A stretch of 64,000 nt of DNA from Marinobacter mobilis (GCF_900106945.1 NZ_FNNE01000001.1:248001-312000); one strand, 5' to 3'; shown: positions 25,797 to 34,202, numbered from the stretch's first letter. A program made the numbers and translations. Notes: generated from the letters alone by a model not told the origin.

Positions 25797-26741
25797 CTAG
25801 CTCCGGCAATTGCCGGCCCGGCGATAACCGGCCGCTTCGGCTTCCTGGGCATCGCGGAATTCAACGCGGTTCTGAGGTGCCACCCGCTCATAGCTCGGGC
25901 AGATGCCGGGCAGATGGTAGACGCGGCTGTTGCTGTTGCCGCGGGCCGGAAGCTCGTCGGTGTCATTGGCCGCCACCACCAGTGTCGATGTCTCTGGCAG
26001 GCCGTCAGCGACATTGCGGTGGCCCAGGTTCCAGCTGCGTTCGCCGGTGATGAACGGGTTGTGATGGCCCATCACCGCAGCAATCCGGTTGTCCCGCTCC
26101 CGCTCCCAGTTTGTCACCGGGAACTGGCGGTGCCAGGCCAGAAATAGCTGCTGCTGTTGGCGGCTCATGGTCAGGTTGTAGCGGTCGTGGATGTAGAAGT
26201 AGGTTCGCGCAATCTGCCCCTTGACCTCATCCCGGGGCTCAACCATGCGTGCGCTGAAGGCCACCTGGGTATCGCACTGTCCATATTGCGCCGGTTGTTC
26301 TGCCAGTTCTCCGAAGCGATAGTTGCTGCGGTCGCCGTTTACCTCGCCAATGGCTGGGGTCAGGTTGTGCATGTCCGCTTCCATGATCTCGAACAGGGCG
26401 TCATTAGCGGCACAGTTGCGGCGACCGCCCTCTTGCCAGCACTGGCGCTGGTGTCCCATCACCCAGGCAGGTACGACATGTTCCCACTCAATCCGCGCGG
26501 CCCGGTTGACCTGTTTACGCACCTGATAACCACAGGAGGCTGCATCGACCTGGCCCCCGGATTCGCCAACCCAGCGCCATTGGCAGCCACAGTAGAATGA
26601 ACCCTCGGCGGACTGGTTCTGGTCATGGTAGACCTGCTCCCGCATCAGCTCTTTGGCCTGGCGGAACGAGGATGGCTGTGCCAGTACCGGCAGGGTGAGG
26701 GCAAACGACAGCAGAATAATCAGGGCGCGGGTCAACGTCAC
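25797..26741 (-). CDS. Secreted endonuclease I with extra C-terminal domain
   Basis: 314 aa. The signal peptide (cleaved near LPVLAQ) directs export. The endonuclease I core shows ARIEWEHVVPAW and MHNLTPAIGEVNGDRSNYRF, the His/Asn metal site of EndA/Vvn-type nucleases, and several cysteines for disulphides. Beyond the usual core there is a tail (RVYHLPGICPSYERVAPQNR, then AGYRRAGNC) like the small Ada/excalibur-type metal-binding motif found on other secreted nucleases. It probably degrades extracellular DNA for nutrients or limits DNA uptake. It is transcribed towards the sterol desaturase gene. Confidence 0.85.
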   Translation of the reverse strand: MTLTRALIILLSFALTLPVLAQPSSFRQAKELMREQVYHDQNQSAEGSFYCGCQWRWVGESGGQVDAASCGYQVRKQVNRAARIEWEHVVPAWVMGHQRQCWQEGGRRNCAANDALFEIMEADMHNLTPAIGEVNGDRSNYRFGELAEQPAQYGQCDTQVAFSARMVEPRDEVKGQIARTYFYIHDRYNLTMSRQQQQLFLAWHRQFPVTNWERERDNRIAAVMGHHNPFITGERSWNLGHRNVADGLPETSTLVVAANDTDELPARGNSNSRVYHLPGICPSYERVAPQNRVEFRDAQEAEAAGYRRAGNCRS

Positions 26742-27129
26742 AGGAAGTCCTTGGCAAAAAATTGCTTGTGAGCAAAAGTTTGCCCGATTTATCCGCGCAG
26801 GACTGTAAGATCTTGTAATTATGGCCTTTCATGCCAGTTGGGCAGGGCGCGTGCAGCACTGGCAAGTGGCGTGCAGACATCCGGTGGTCGTGATTTCAGG
26901 GGCTTTCTGGGGTTGGTTTTTTTAAAAAAGTTACAGAATCTTGCCCTGTTTCCATTGAAGAGTGTCCGCCACTGCCTCTATCCTTCGTGTGAAACTTTAT
27001 TCATGGTAATCCTCAGCCTATCTGGGATTACCAAGGTTTAGATCGAGGAAATATCCGCTTCAGATCGACCCTGGAACGGATGTTTTAACTGAGGGGTTAC
27101 GGTTCCTCTCCAATTATAGGGAGATATCG
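26742..27129. promoter_or_regulatory. Intergenic region with promoter and structured leader
   Basis: It lies between the endonuclease gene (-) and the two-unit repeat gene (+). The promoter TTGAAG (26955-26960), 18-bp spacer, TATCCT (26979-26984) is followed by a leader of about 140 nt. That leader ends in a GAGG/CCTC hairpin (27091-27108) and a GGGAG site (27119-27123). Promoter and hairpin are homologous to those before the gene at 22608. Confidence 0.6.
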
Positions 27130-27747
27130 ATGTTCAAGAAGATGTTGGCACTCAGTGCTCTGCTGCTAATGATCAGCTCAAAGGTCGTTGCGTTTGATGG
27201 TTATGTGGAAGTCACCAACAATACCGGTTACGACATTTACTACCTCTACGTCAGTAACGAAGAACGGGACGACTGGGAAGAGGATGTTCTCGGTGATGAC
27301 GTCCTCATGGATGGAGACACCATCCGGGTAAACCTGCGTAAGCAGCCGTCGCCAGTTTTTGATATCCGCGCGGAAGACGAAGATGGCGACACCTACACGG
27401 TCTGGGGGTTGAATGTTGCCAAGCGGGATCTGGTGTTGACCCTGGATCACCTCGATTCTGCCAATGAGCCGAGTGGCGACTTCGACGGCTATGTGGAAGT
27501 CACCAACAATACCGGTTACGACATTTACTACCTCTACGTCAGTAACGAGGAGCGGGACGACTGGGGCGAGGACGTTCTCGGTGATGATATTCTCACCGAT
27601 GGCGAAACGGTTCGGGTCACCGTCCGTGATGAGGCGTCTTCGGTTTTCGACATCCGTGCAGAAGACGAAGATGGCGATACCTACACCATCTGGGATCTCG
27701 ACATCTCCCGTCGTGATCTGGAGCTGACGCTGGACGATCTGGATTGA
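27130..27747 (+). CDS. Small acidic exported protein, two tandem repeat units
   Basis: 205 aa. The signal peptide (MFKKMLALS to SSKVVA) precedes two copies of the acidic unit found in the 22608 gene, offset by exactly 288 nt (96 codons). 59 nt are identical between the copies (27202-27260 and 27490-27548). The 3' half of the second copy instead matches the other gene, with 44 nt identical to 22851-22894. The gene is therefore a mosaic of duplication and gene conversion. No cysteines; function unknown. It has the same promoter, leader and terminator design as its paralogue. Confidence 0.8.
   Translation: MFKKMLALSALLLMISSKVVAFDGYVEVTNNTGYDIYYLYVSNEERDDWEEDVLGDDVLMDGDTIRVNLRKQPSPVFDIRAEDEDGDTYTVWGLNVAKRDLVLTLDHLDSANEPSGDFDGYVEVTNNTGYDIYYLYVSNEERDDWGEDVLGDDILTDGETVRVTVRDEASSVFDIRAEDEDGDTYTIWDLDISRRDLELTLDDLD
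27202..27548 (+). repeat. Near-identical internal direct repeat
   Basis: 59 identical bases at 27202-27260 and 27490-27548, spaced 288 nt, inside the two-unit repeat gene. Outside this block the two units differ at many third positions, so the identity is local and recent. Confidence 0.85.
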
Positions 27748-27764
27748 TTGGGTGTCCAACGTTT

Positions 27765-27792
27765 AAAAAGGCGCCGCGATGGCGCCTTTTTT
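27765..27792 (+). terminator. Rho-independent terminator of two-unit repeat gene
   Basis: AAAAAGGCGCC, GCGAT loop, GGCGCCTTTTTT. Stem sequence is identical to the terminator of the paralogue at 22956-22980. Confidence 0.9.
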
Positions 27793-27825
27793 GTGAATAG
27801 TCTGGAAAGACCAACAGGAGAACCT

Positions 27826-28479
27826 GTGACAGCACTGAACTTCCTGCAAATCGACACGGGTGAAAACCCGGGAACGACCATTATCTGGCTACACGGCCTT
27901 GGTGCGAACGGTCATGATTTTGAACCCGTGGTCCCCGAGTTTGCGTTCGCAAAGGCGCGGCCGGTTCGTTTTCTGTTCCCCCATGCCCCCGACCTGCCCG
28001 TGACCATTAATGGCGGAATGGTGATGCCTGCCTGGTACGACATTCTGGCTATGGATATTGACCGCAAGGTAGATGTCGATCAGTTGCGGCTATCCGCCCA
28101 TCGGGTGGCGGCACTGATCCAGGCTGAAAGAGAGCGGGGCGTCGCCAGTGAGAACATCATCCTGGGGGGCTTTTCCCAGGGCGGAGCAGTGGCTTATGAG
28201 CTGGCGCTCAGCTACCCCGAGCCTCTCGGTGGGCTGTTTGCGCTTTCAACCTATTTCGCCACGGCGGATTCCATCAAGCTGCATGAAGCCAACCGCAACC
28301 TCCCCATTTTTATCGGTCACGGCAGCGTTGATCCGGTAGTCCCGGAAGCGCTAGGGCAGGCGGCTTTAGAGAAGTTGCAGGCGCTGGGTTATGAGCCAGA
28401 GTACCATGGCTATTACATGGAACACAGCCTGTGCATGGAGGAAATCAGGGACTTGGACCGCTTTTGGAGCAGGGGGTAA
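27826..28479 (+). CDS. Carboxylesterase / lysophospholipase-type alpha/beta hydrolase
   Basis: 217 aa, cytoplasmic. The nucleophile elbow GFSQGG, Asp in GHGSVDPVVP and His in MEHSLC form the triad. WLHGLGANGHDFEPVVPE and the MPAWYDI segment are typical of the small carboxylesterase (EstB/YpfH, acyl-protein thioesterase-like) family. GTG 27826 follows AGGAG by 5 nt, just downstream of the preceding gene's terminator. Substrate unknown; short acyl esters are likely. Confidence 0.88.
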   Translation: MTALNFLQIDTGENPGTTIIWLHGLGANGHDFEPVVPEFAFAKARPVRFLFPHAPDLPVTINGGMVMPAWYDILAMDIDRKVDVDQLRLSAHRVAALIQAERERGVASENIILGGFSQGGAVAYELALSYPEPLGGLFALSTYFATADSIKLHEANRNLPIFIGHGSVDPVVPEALGQAALEKLQALGYEPEYHGYYMEHSLCMEEIRDLDRFWSRG

Positions 28480-28599
28480 GGGCGTCGGTGTTGCTGCCGT
28501 AACATGGATTGGTTCCCGCTAGGCGCTGGGTGGGTTGTCCATCACGAAGGATGCAGCCGCAGTACTGACGTTTAGGGCCAAACTCAAGATCCAGAAACG
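28480..28599. other. Short gap between esterase gene and tmRNA terminator
   Basis: No gene or structure recognised. Confidence 0.4.
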
Positions 28600-28629
28600 A
28601 AAAAAGCCCCTGAAATCAGGGGCTTTTTT
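28600..28629. terminator. Bidirectional Rho-independent terminator
   Basis: AAAAAAGCCCCTGA, AA loop, TCAGGGGCTTTTTT. It ends the tmRNA gene (-) and can end the esterase transcript (+). Confidence 0.9.
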
Positions 28630-28638
28630 GCAGTTGTT

Positions 28639-29006
28639 TGGTGGAGACGGCGGGAATTGAACCCGCGTCCGCCAGCACTCTGCCTTGAGGTCTACATGTT
28701 TAGCATCCTTCTATTCGTTTAACCTCAAACGACCCGAAGGTCAGGGTGTAAGAGGCGATCTCTTTAAATCTTAGCCGTTAAACAGTGAGATCTGAGTAAC
28801 GGAGCATCCTATTAGCGATGACGTCCTGGGATGTAGCTACTGAGTTATAGGCATCTCAGCCAGGACGACTGGCAGGCCCTTAGGCCGCCAGTGCGTAGTT
28901 TTCGTCGTTTGCGACTATTAAATTGCAGCTTTTGATTTACGAGATTGGCTGCCATCTCGACATGCACCCAAGGGTTCGCCACCAGCGTCGAAGCCATGTC
29001 GTCCCC
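28639..29006 (-). ncRNA. ssrA: tmRNA (transfer-messenger RNA)
   Basis: 368 nt on the minus strand. The 5' end begins GGGGACGACATGGCTTCGAC; the 3' T-arm and acceptor (GGTTCAATTCCCGCC, then GTCTCCACCA) include an encoded CCA. The resume reading frame at 28912-28880 encodes ANDENYALAA followed by TAA, the tag of many gammaproteobacteria. It rescues stalled ribosomes with SmpB, whose gene lies 1.6 kb upstream on the same strand. Its promoter is at 29017-29047. Confidence 0.97.
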
Positions 29007-29016
29007 TCTTAACTGA

Positions 29017-29047
29017 AGTATATGGGGCCTGCTCCCGGGACTTCAAG
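29017..29047 (-). promoter_or_regulatory. ssrA promoter, overlapping sigma-70 and sigma-32 signals
   Basis: On the minus strand, CTTGAA (29047-29042), 14 bp, CCCCATAT (29027-29020) fits the heat-shock sigma-32 consensus. In the same place TTGAAG, 18 bp, TATACT (29022-29017) fits sigma-70. The start of the tmRNA lies about 10 nt downstream. Confidence 0.65.
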
Positions 29048-29088
29048 GGAAAAGTGACGATTTTTTGTCACTGCATGTGACCATTCGT

Positions 29089-30507
29089 TTACCCGGCCAC
29101 CAGGGTCATCCGTTGCTCTGGGGGCCGGCCGGCCAGTGCCAGCAGTTGATCGAAGCTCTCATGGAAGTGATCCATGATCGCCTGGGGATCGGCGGGGATG
29201 CTCCGGTCAACGGTAATGCCGAACTGAACGGTGTTGGCGTAACTGAAAATACTCATGCCAATACCGATATTGCCGCTTTGTGGTACCCAGAACATGGGTT
29301 GGGCCAGCTTGACGCCCGCCAGGTAAACCGGTTCTTTGGGGCCGGGGACGTTGGTGAGTACCGCCGAGGCCTTATGGCTGAGCATGTTGAGCGCGCGGCG
29401 TTCGAGCATATCCGGGCCGCGCCCGAACAGGTCCAGAAGGCTGTAGGTGACCTGAGCCTGGTAGGAACGTTTGAGACGGTTCATGTTCTCCCGGGTCTGG
29501 CGAAAGCGCATGACTGGGCAGTGGACGTCGACCGGAAGGGGCACCAGCACCAGGCCAAACTGGTTGCCGAGGTCGGCAATTGGTCGGTTCAGTGGTCTCA
29601 GGTTGAACGGGACCGCGACCCGAATGCCACAATCGGGAATGGGCTCGCCGGTATCCTTGAAATGTTTATGCAGGGCGCCACTGGCGACACTGAGTAATAC
29701 GTCATTGACCGTGCCCTTGAGGATGCGGGCGCAGCGTTTGACCTCGGACAGGTCCAGGGGCTCGGCCCATGCGACCTGCTTGCGGCCGCTCAGCGGGCGC
29801 TTCAGGGAGGTGTCCGGTTCTTCCCGGGCAAACCCCAGCTTGATGCAATCCACCGCGACATCACTGGCAGTGGCCGCGAGCTTCAGTGGATAGCCGGGGT
29901 CTTTCTCCACCGATTGCAGGAACAGACGGGCTTGCTCAAGGGCCGCGTGGCCGCTGTTACGAATACGGTCGATGGATTGGCGCCAGCTGCTCGTCTGCGG
30001 ATGGGCCGCGGGCCGCAAGGGTGTCAGGGTGTGTACCTTGGGCTCGGGGGTGTTGTCGGTGAGGGACAGCAATACTCGCACCAGGGAAATGCCGTCGGCG
30101 ATGCAATGGTGAATCCTTACCAGCAGGGCGCACCCGCCGTTGTAGTGTTCGATATAATGCAGCTGCCAAAGCGGCCGGTTGAAATCCAGGGCGGTGCTGT
30201 TCAGGTCGCTGACCAGTTCCTGCAGGTCGTTCTGGTTGCCGCTGCCGGGCAGGGCGATGTGGTGGATATGGTTGTCGATGTTGAACAGCGGGTCGTCTTC
30301 CCAGTAGGTCCGATCCCCCTGTGTGACTACACGCTGACGGAAACGACGATAGCTGAGGAAGCGATCGGTCAACAGGCGTTTGAGGCGTTTCATCGGGATG
30401 GCCTGCTCAAAACAGAGCACCGCCGAGATCATCATGGGGTTTTCAACGGATTCCATGCGCAGCCAGGATCGATCGACGGCTGTCATGGCAGTTCTGTGAG
30501 GTTGCAT
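29089..30507 (-). CDS. Wax ester synthase/diacylglycerol acyltransferase (WS/DGAT)
   Basis: 472 aa. The catalytic HHxxxDG motif is at residues 133-139 (RIHHCIADG). The family motifs PLW (112-114) and NDVLLS are also present. The enzyme joins fatty acyl-CoA to fatty alcohols or diacylglycerol to make storage wax esters or triacylglycerol; Marinobacter relatives are known wax-ester producers with several such paralogues. ATG 30507 follows GGAGGGA closely; longer in-frame starts lack this. The gene sits between ssrA and smpB, all on the minus strand. Confidence 0.92.
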   Translation of the reverse strand: MQPHRTAMTAVDRSWLRMESVENPMMISAVLCFEQAIPMKRLKRLLTDRFLSYRRFRQRVVTQGDRTYWEDDPLFNIDNHIHHIALPGSGNQNDLQELVSDLNSTALDFNRPLWQLHYIEHYNGGCALLVRIHHCIADGISLVRVLLSLTDNTPEPKVHTLTPLRPAAHPQTSSWRQSIDRIRNSGHAALEQARLFLQSVEKDPGYPLKLAATASDVAVDCIKLGFAREEPDTSLKRPLSGRKQVAWAEPLDLSEVKRCARILKGTVNDVLLSVASGALHKHFKDTGEPIPDCGIRVAVPFNLRPLNRPIADLGNQFGLVLVPLPVDVHCPVMRFRQTRENMNRLKRSYQAQVTYSLLDLFGRGPDMLERRALNMLSHKASAVLTNVPGPKEPVYLAGVKLAQPMFWVPQSGNIGIGMSIFSYANTVQFGITVDRSIPADPQAIMDHFHESFDQLLALAGRPPEQRMTLVAG

Positions 30508-30653
30508 TCGTCCCTCCCTCATGTCCGTGAGTGAGAGCTGTGGCGTTCTAAGACGACTGCAGGATGTGCTCAAAAAACGCGCTACCGCCCGGGTAAGCTT
30601 CGAGTATAGGCCGGTTAAACGCGTTCCGAAAGAGAGTGCAGATACTAACTAAA

Positions 30654-30667
30654 TTAACGATCGTTAA
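30654..30667. promoter_or_regulatory. Perfect 14-bp palindrome
   Basis: TTAACGATCGTTAA is self-complementary. It contains the TAA stop of smpB and lies about 150 nt upstream of the WS/DGAT start. It may be a regulator site for the acyltransferase gene; a chance palindrome is possible. Confidence 0.4.
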
Positions 30668-31149
30668 GACGTGGTGGCGTCTCTCATAATCCGTTGTTTT
30701 TGCCGGTTCCAGTCCCGTTCTTTCTCGGTTGCACGCTTGTCGAACAGCTTTTTGCCTTTCACCAGGGCGATTTCGCACTTGACCCGGTTGTTTTTCCAGT
30801 ACAGCGCCAGCGGAATGCAGGTGTGACCCGCCTGGTTGACCTGGCCGAGGATGCGTGCGATTTCCTTGGCGTGCAGCAGCAGCTTGCGGGTTCGGGTCGG
30901 GTCCGCGATAACGTGGGTCGAGGCCGTATTCAGCGGAGTGATATGGGCACCGAGTAGCCAGGCTTCACCATCTTTTAACAAAACGTAGGCGTCGGTCAGC
31001 TGTCCTTTACCGGCACGGAGGGATTTGACTTCCCAGCCCAGCAGCGCAACACCCGCCTCGAAGCGTTCTTCGATGTGGTATTCGTGCTTGGCCTTTTTGT
31101 TCAGTGCGATGGTGTTGCTGGCGTTGCCCGGCTTGTTCTTCTTGCTCAT
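30664..31149 (-). CDS. smpB: SsrA-binding protein SmpB
   Basis: 161 aa, typical length. It binds tmRNA and brings it to stalled ribosomes. Family signatures are [39 protein letters not shown], the LLLHAKEI segment and the basic C-terminal tail ([20 protein letters not shown]) that mimics mRNA in the decoding site. It is divergent from the SNF transporter gene; the WS/DGAT and ssrA genes follow on the same strand. Confidence 0.97.
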   Translation of the reverse strand: MSKKNKPGNASNTIALNKKAKHEYHIEERFEAGVALLGWEVKSLRAGKGQLTDAYVLLKDGEAWLLGAHITPLNTASTHVIADPTRTRKLLLHAKEIARILGQVNQAGHTCIPLALYWKNNRVKCEIALVKGKKLFDKRATEKERDWNRQKQRIMRDATTS

Positions 31150-31337
31150 CTATGCGGACCCGGTGGTACAGGAGGGTTTCGCGGACCCGGAAAGACGTCG
31201 GGTTCCACGCGGACGAAACCGGCATTGTAGCTCAGGAGTGGCGGGCGGGTCACGAAAACGCCGTTGCCCTTTGGGGATGGCGTGAGTTTGGCGGAAGATT
31301 GGGTACAATAACCCTCCACTAAAAGTCAGGGTGCGGA

Positions 31338-32987
31338 ATGCCAACGCCATACGAAACGTCCCTAGGTTCTTGGACCCGCCGTTCCACATTTTTCTGGGCC
31401 GCGACCGGTGCAACCGTCGGTTTCAGCAATCTGTGGCAATTTCCGTATCTCGCCCACCACAACGGTGGGGGGCTGTTTATTCTTCTCTACGTTGCCTGCC
31501 TGCTGCTGGTCACCCTGCCGTTGATGCTGACGGAGGCGGCGGTCGGTCGTCAGGCCCGTCACGGCATTATCCTCACCATGGACGGGTTTATTCGCCAGGG
31601 CCGCCTGTCCCGCCTGTGGATGTGGGTGGGCCGCGCCAGCATTATTGCCGCCTTTGTGGTGCTCTCGTTTACGGCTGTGATTGGCTCGATCAGTCTCGCC
31701 TATGTGTTTTTCGGCGCCCTGGGGGCGTTCACCGGTAAAAACGAAGCGGGGGTGGTGGATGTATTGGCCCGCCTGGTGTCCGACAACAACAGCTATCGCC
31801 AGTTCATGGCCTGGCACGGATTCTTTTTGCTGTTGGTGCTGTGGGTCTCCATTCAGGGCGTGGTGCTTGGCCTTGAACGAACGCTCAGAGTGGTGGTGCC
31901 CGGGCTTTTTCTGATGGTGCTCGCGCTGTTGGTCTACAGCGCGAATGTCGGTGACATCCAGGCCGCTACCCACTACCTGCTGGACTTCCATGCTGAGGAT
32001 TTGAGCTGGCAAAGCCTGCGACGGGCGTTGTTCCATGCGTTCTTTACGCTGGGGCTGGGTATGGGCGTCTGGGCGGTGTTCGGTGCCTATATGGCGGAGG
32101 CAACCCCGTTGAAGCGGGGGGTGTTCGGAGTCGTGCTGATGGACACCCTGTTTGCGATCATGGCCGGGTTGGCGCTCTATGCGCTGGTGTTGCCGGCCGC
32201 CCCGGGAGGGAGCGAGCAGGGCTTTGGATTGCTGTTTGTGGCGCTGCCGCTGAGCCTGGCAGAGGTGCCGGCCAGCCAGTTTGTGATTGCCGCAGTGTTT
32301 CTGGTGATTGTGCTTGTTGCCTGGACGACCTCGCTGGCGTTGCTGGAACCGTTGGTCGGCTGGTTTCAGGAGTGGACCGGGGCGCCGCGGGGCTGGTCGG
32401 TGGCGTTTTTAGGTATGCTGGTCTGGGGCGCCGGTCTGGCGACGTTGTTCTCTTTCAATATCTGGTCTGACGTGCTGTTGCTGGGCGGGTCGATTTTCCG
32501 CTGGCTCGAAATGCTGGTCAGCGCTCTGCTGATTCCCTCGGTGAGTATTCTGCTGGCCATCTTTGTTGGGTGGAAACTGAGTCGTCCGGTCGCATTCGGG
32601 CTGATTGGCCGCGCGCCCTGGCTGATTGCACAGATCTGGTTCTGGGTCATGCGTCTGGTGCTGCCGGTCGTGGTGGCTTACATCGGCATCCATTACAGCG
32701 TGGTGTCGATCAGCGAACTGTGTAATGACGATGAGACCAGTGAGTGGTGTCGCCCGCTCAATGCCATTCGGCAATCGGGCCAGGAAGGGGGGGAGGCTCT
32801 GCCGGGGCAGCAGGAACCGGTGCCCAACCCACTGAATGGCGAAGAGGCATCGCCCCCTCAACGGCCGGAAACGTCGCCGCAGGGCGCTCAGCCTCCGGCA
32901 TCGGATGGTTCTGACGAGGTGTCAAAGCCGCCTGCTGATGACAAAGGGCAGTCAGGCGATCAGGAAATCCTTTATCATAGTGTCTGA
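31338..32987 (+). CDS. SNF-family sodium-dependent transporter
   Basis: 549 aa with about 11-12 TM helices of the LeuT fold. Helix 1 carries the family signature (ATVGFSNLWQFPYLAHHNGG), where substrate and Na+ bind, and a second unwound-helix region is at ALFHAFFTLGLGMGVW. Members import amino acids or similar solutes with Na+, fitting a marine cell. The C-terminal 85 residues (after about 460) form a long, acidic, Pro-rich cytoplasmic tail that is unusual for the family. Substrate unknown. A TACAAT -10-like element lies about 30 nt before the ATG. Confidence 0.88.
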   Translation: MPTPYETSLGSWTRRSTFFWAATGATVGFSNLWQFPYLAHHNGGGLFILLYVACLLLVTLPLMLTEAAVGRQARHGIILTMDGFIRQGRLSRLWMWVGRASIIAAFVVLSFTAVIGSISLAYVFFGALGAFTGKNEAGVVDVLARLVSDNNSYRQFMAWHGFFLLLVLWVSIQGVVLGLERTLRVVVPGLFLMVLALLVYSANVGDIQAATHYLLDFHAEDLSWQSLRRALFHAFFTLGLGMGVWAVFGAYMAEATPLKRGVFGVVLMDTLFAIMAGLALYALVLPAAPGGSEQGFGLLFVALPLSLAEVPASQFVIAAVFLVIVLVAWTTSLALLEPLVGWFQEWTGAPRGWSVAFLGMLVWGAGLATLFSFNIWSDVLLLGGSIFRWLEMLVSALLIPSVSILLAIFVGWKLSRPVAFGLIGRAPWLIAQIWFWVMRLVLPVVVAYIGIHYSVVSISELCNDDETSEWCRPLNAIRQSGQEGGEALPGQQEPVPNPLNGEEASPPQRPETSPQGAQPPASDGSDEVSKPPADDKGQSGDQEILYHSV

Positions 32988-33022
32988 TTGTTGTTTCGTT
33001 CAGTTCAGGATACCGACTTGCC

Positions 33023-33469
33023 ATGGCACACCAGATAGAAAAGACCGCGTTGGTCATGCATTCCACCCAGCGGATGTTTCACCTCGTTAATGACATTGCC
33101 TCCTATCCGGATTTTTTGCCCTGGTGTGCGGGTGCGGAGATCCATCGGCATTCGGAATCTGAAATCATGGCTTCTCTGGATGTCGCCAAGGGTGGCATGA
33201 ATCACCGCTTCACCACCCGAAATACGCTGGTGGCGCCTGAAATGATCGATATGCAGCTGGTGGATGGGCCGTTTCGAAACTTGTGTGGGCATTGGAAATT
33301 CCAGTCACTCGACGTCAATGCCTGCAAGGTGATCCTGAATCTTGAGTTCGAGTTCAGCGGTTCCCTGACCAAAATGGCGTTTGGTGCCGTATTCAGCCAG
33401 GCGGCAACCACCATGGTGGACGCGTTTTGCCGTCGTGCCGATGAGATTTACCGGGGGGAGCTGGCATGA
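33023..33469 (+). CDS. ratA: RatA / COQ10-like START-domain protein
   Basis: 148 aa. A polyketide-cyclase/START fold of the COQ10/YfjG family is shown by HSTQRMFHLVNDIASYPDFL and PWCAGAEI near the N-terminus. E. coli RatA was described as a ribosome-association toxin; eukaryotic Coq10 binds ubiquinone, and that may be the shared role. Its stop overlaps the rnfH start (ATGA), the usual ratA-rnfH pair. Confidence 0.9.
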   Translation: MAHQIEKTALVMHSTQRMFHLVNDIASYPDFLPWCAGAEIHRHSESEIMASLDVAKGGMNHRFTTRNTLVAPEMIDMQLVDGPFRNLCGHWKFQSLDVNACKVILNLEFEFSGSLTKMAFGAVFSQAATTMVDAFCRRADEIYRGELA

Positions 33470-33747
33470 TCGAGGTGGAAGTGGCCTACGCCACGCCGGA
33501 AAAGCAACGAATCCTGTCGTTGTCGGTCAAAGACGGCACCAGTGTTTACGAGGCCGTACTGAATTCCGGCATTCTGGCCGAGTTTCCGGAGATTGAGCTG
33601 GCAAATACGGATATGGGCATTTTTGGCAAGGTGGTCAAAAAGCCAAAGGAAGAAGCGTTGCAGGCTGGAGACCGGGTCGAACTCTATCGCCCGCTGAAAA
33701 TTGATCCCAAGCAGGCCCGGTTGAACCGGGCCAGCAAAAAAGGCTAA
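33466..33747 (+). CDS. rnfH: RnfH family ubiquitin-like protein
   Basis: 93 aa beta-grasp protein. MIEVEVAYATPEKQRILSL and the C-terminal GDRVELYRPLKIDPKQAR are the family hallmarks. It is cotranslated with ratA (4-nt overlap). Exact function is unknown. It converges on bamE. Confidence 0.93.
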   Translation: MIEVEVAYATPEKQRILSLSVKDGTSVYEAVLNSGILAEFPEIELANTDMGIFGKVVKKPKEEALQAGDRVELYRPLKIDPKQARLNRASKKG

Positions 33748-33758
33748 GTGGGGCAGGC

Positions 33759-34085
33759 TCAGTACGCCGGAGTCAGCGGGAGCAGGTCTGACTCATAGTG
33801 AGTGACAACGTTGTTGTCGTAGTAGACGACCACCTGTTGCTGCTTGATTTCCTGTCCGGCACGCTGGAAGGTGTATATATAGTAGTCGCGGCTCTCGTCG
33901 GTTGGATTAATAACCGAGGGTGAGCCGAGCACTGAGTAGACCTGGCTGCGGGTCATGCCCGCGCTGATCTGATCCAAATCTTCCTGTTTGATAATGCTGC
34001 CCTGCTGGACATTGATTTTATACACGCCGGGAAAGGCGCAGCCTGCGATCAGCAGGGTCAGGAGCAATACCGCGAGCTTTTGCAT
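33759..34085 (-). CDS. bamE: Outer-membrane assembly lipoprotein BamE (SmpA/OmlA)
   Basis: 108 aa. Lipobox LLIAGC near residue 16 gives an outer-membrane lipoprotein. The BamE fold is evident from YKINVQQGSIIKQEDLDQI, GMTRSQVYSVLGSPSV and the DYYIYTFQRAG segment. It supports BamA-BamD in folding outer-membrane barrels. It is divergent from fur, the common arrangement in Pseudomonas-like genomes. Confidence 0.95.
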   Translation of the reverse strand: MQKLAVLLLTLLIAGCAFPGVYKINVQQGSIIKQEDLDQISAGMTRSQVYSVLGSPSVINPTDESRDYYIYTFQRAGQEIKQQQVVVYYDNNVVTHYESDLLPLTPAY

Positions 34086-34202
34086 CGGTGGGGGAATTCC
34101 TCTATCTTTGAGCGCCTGACGGCAGGTCGCTGGCGTCGGACGAATCGTTTATGCGGCTTCATGATACCGGAAGCCGGAAGTACACCAAAGAGTGATTAGC
34201 AC

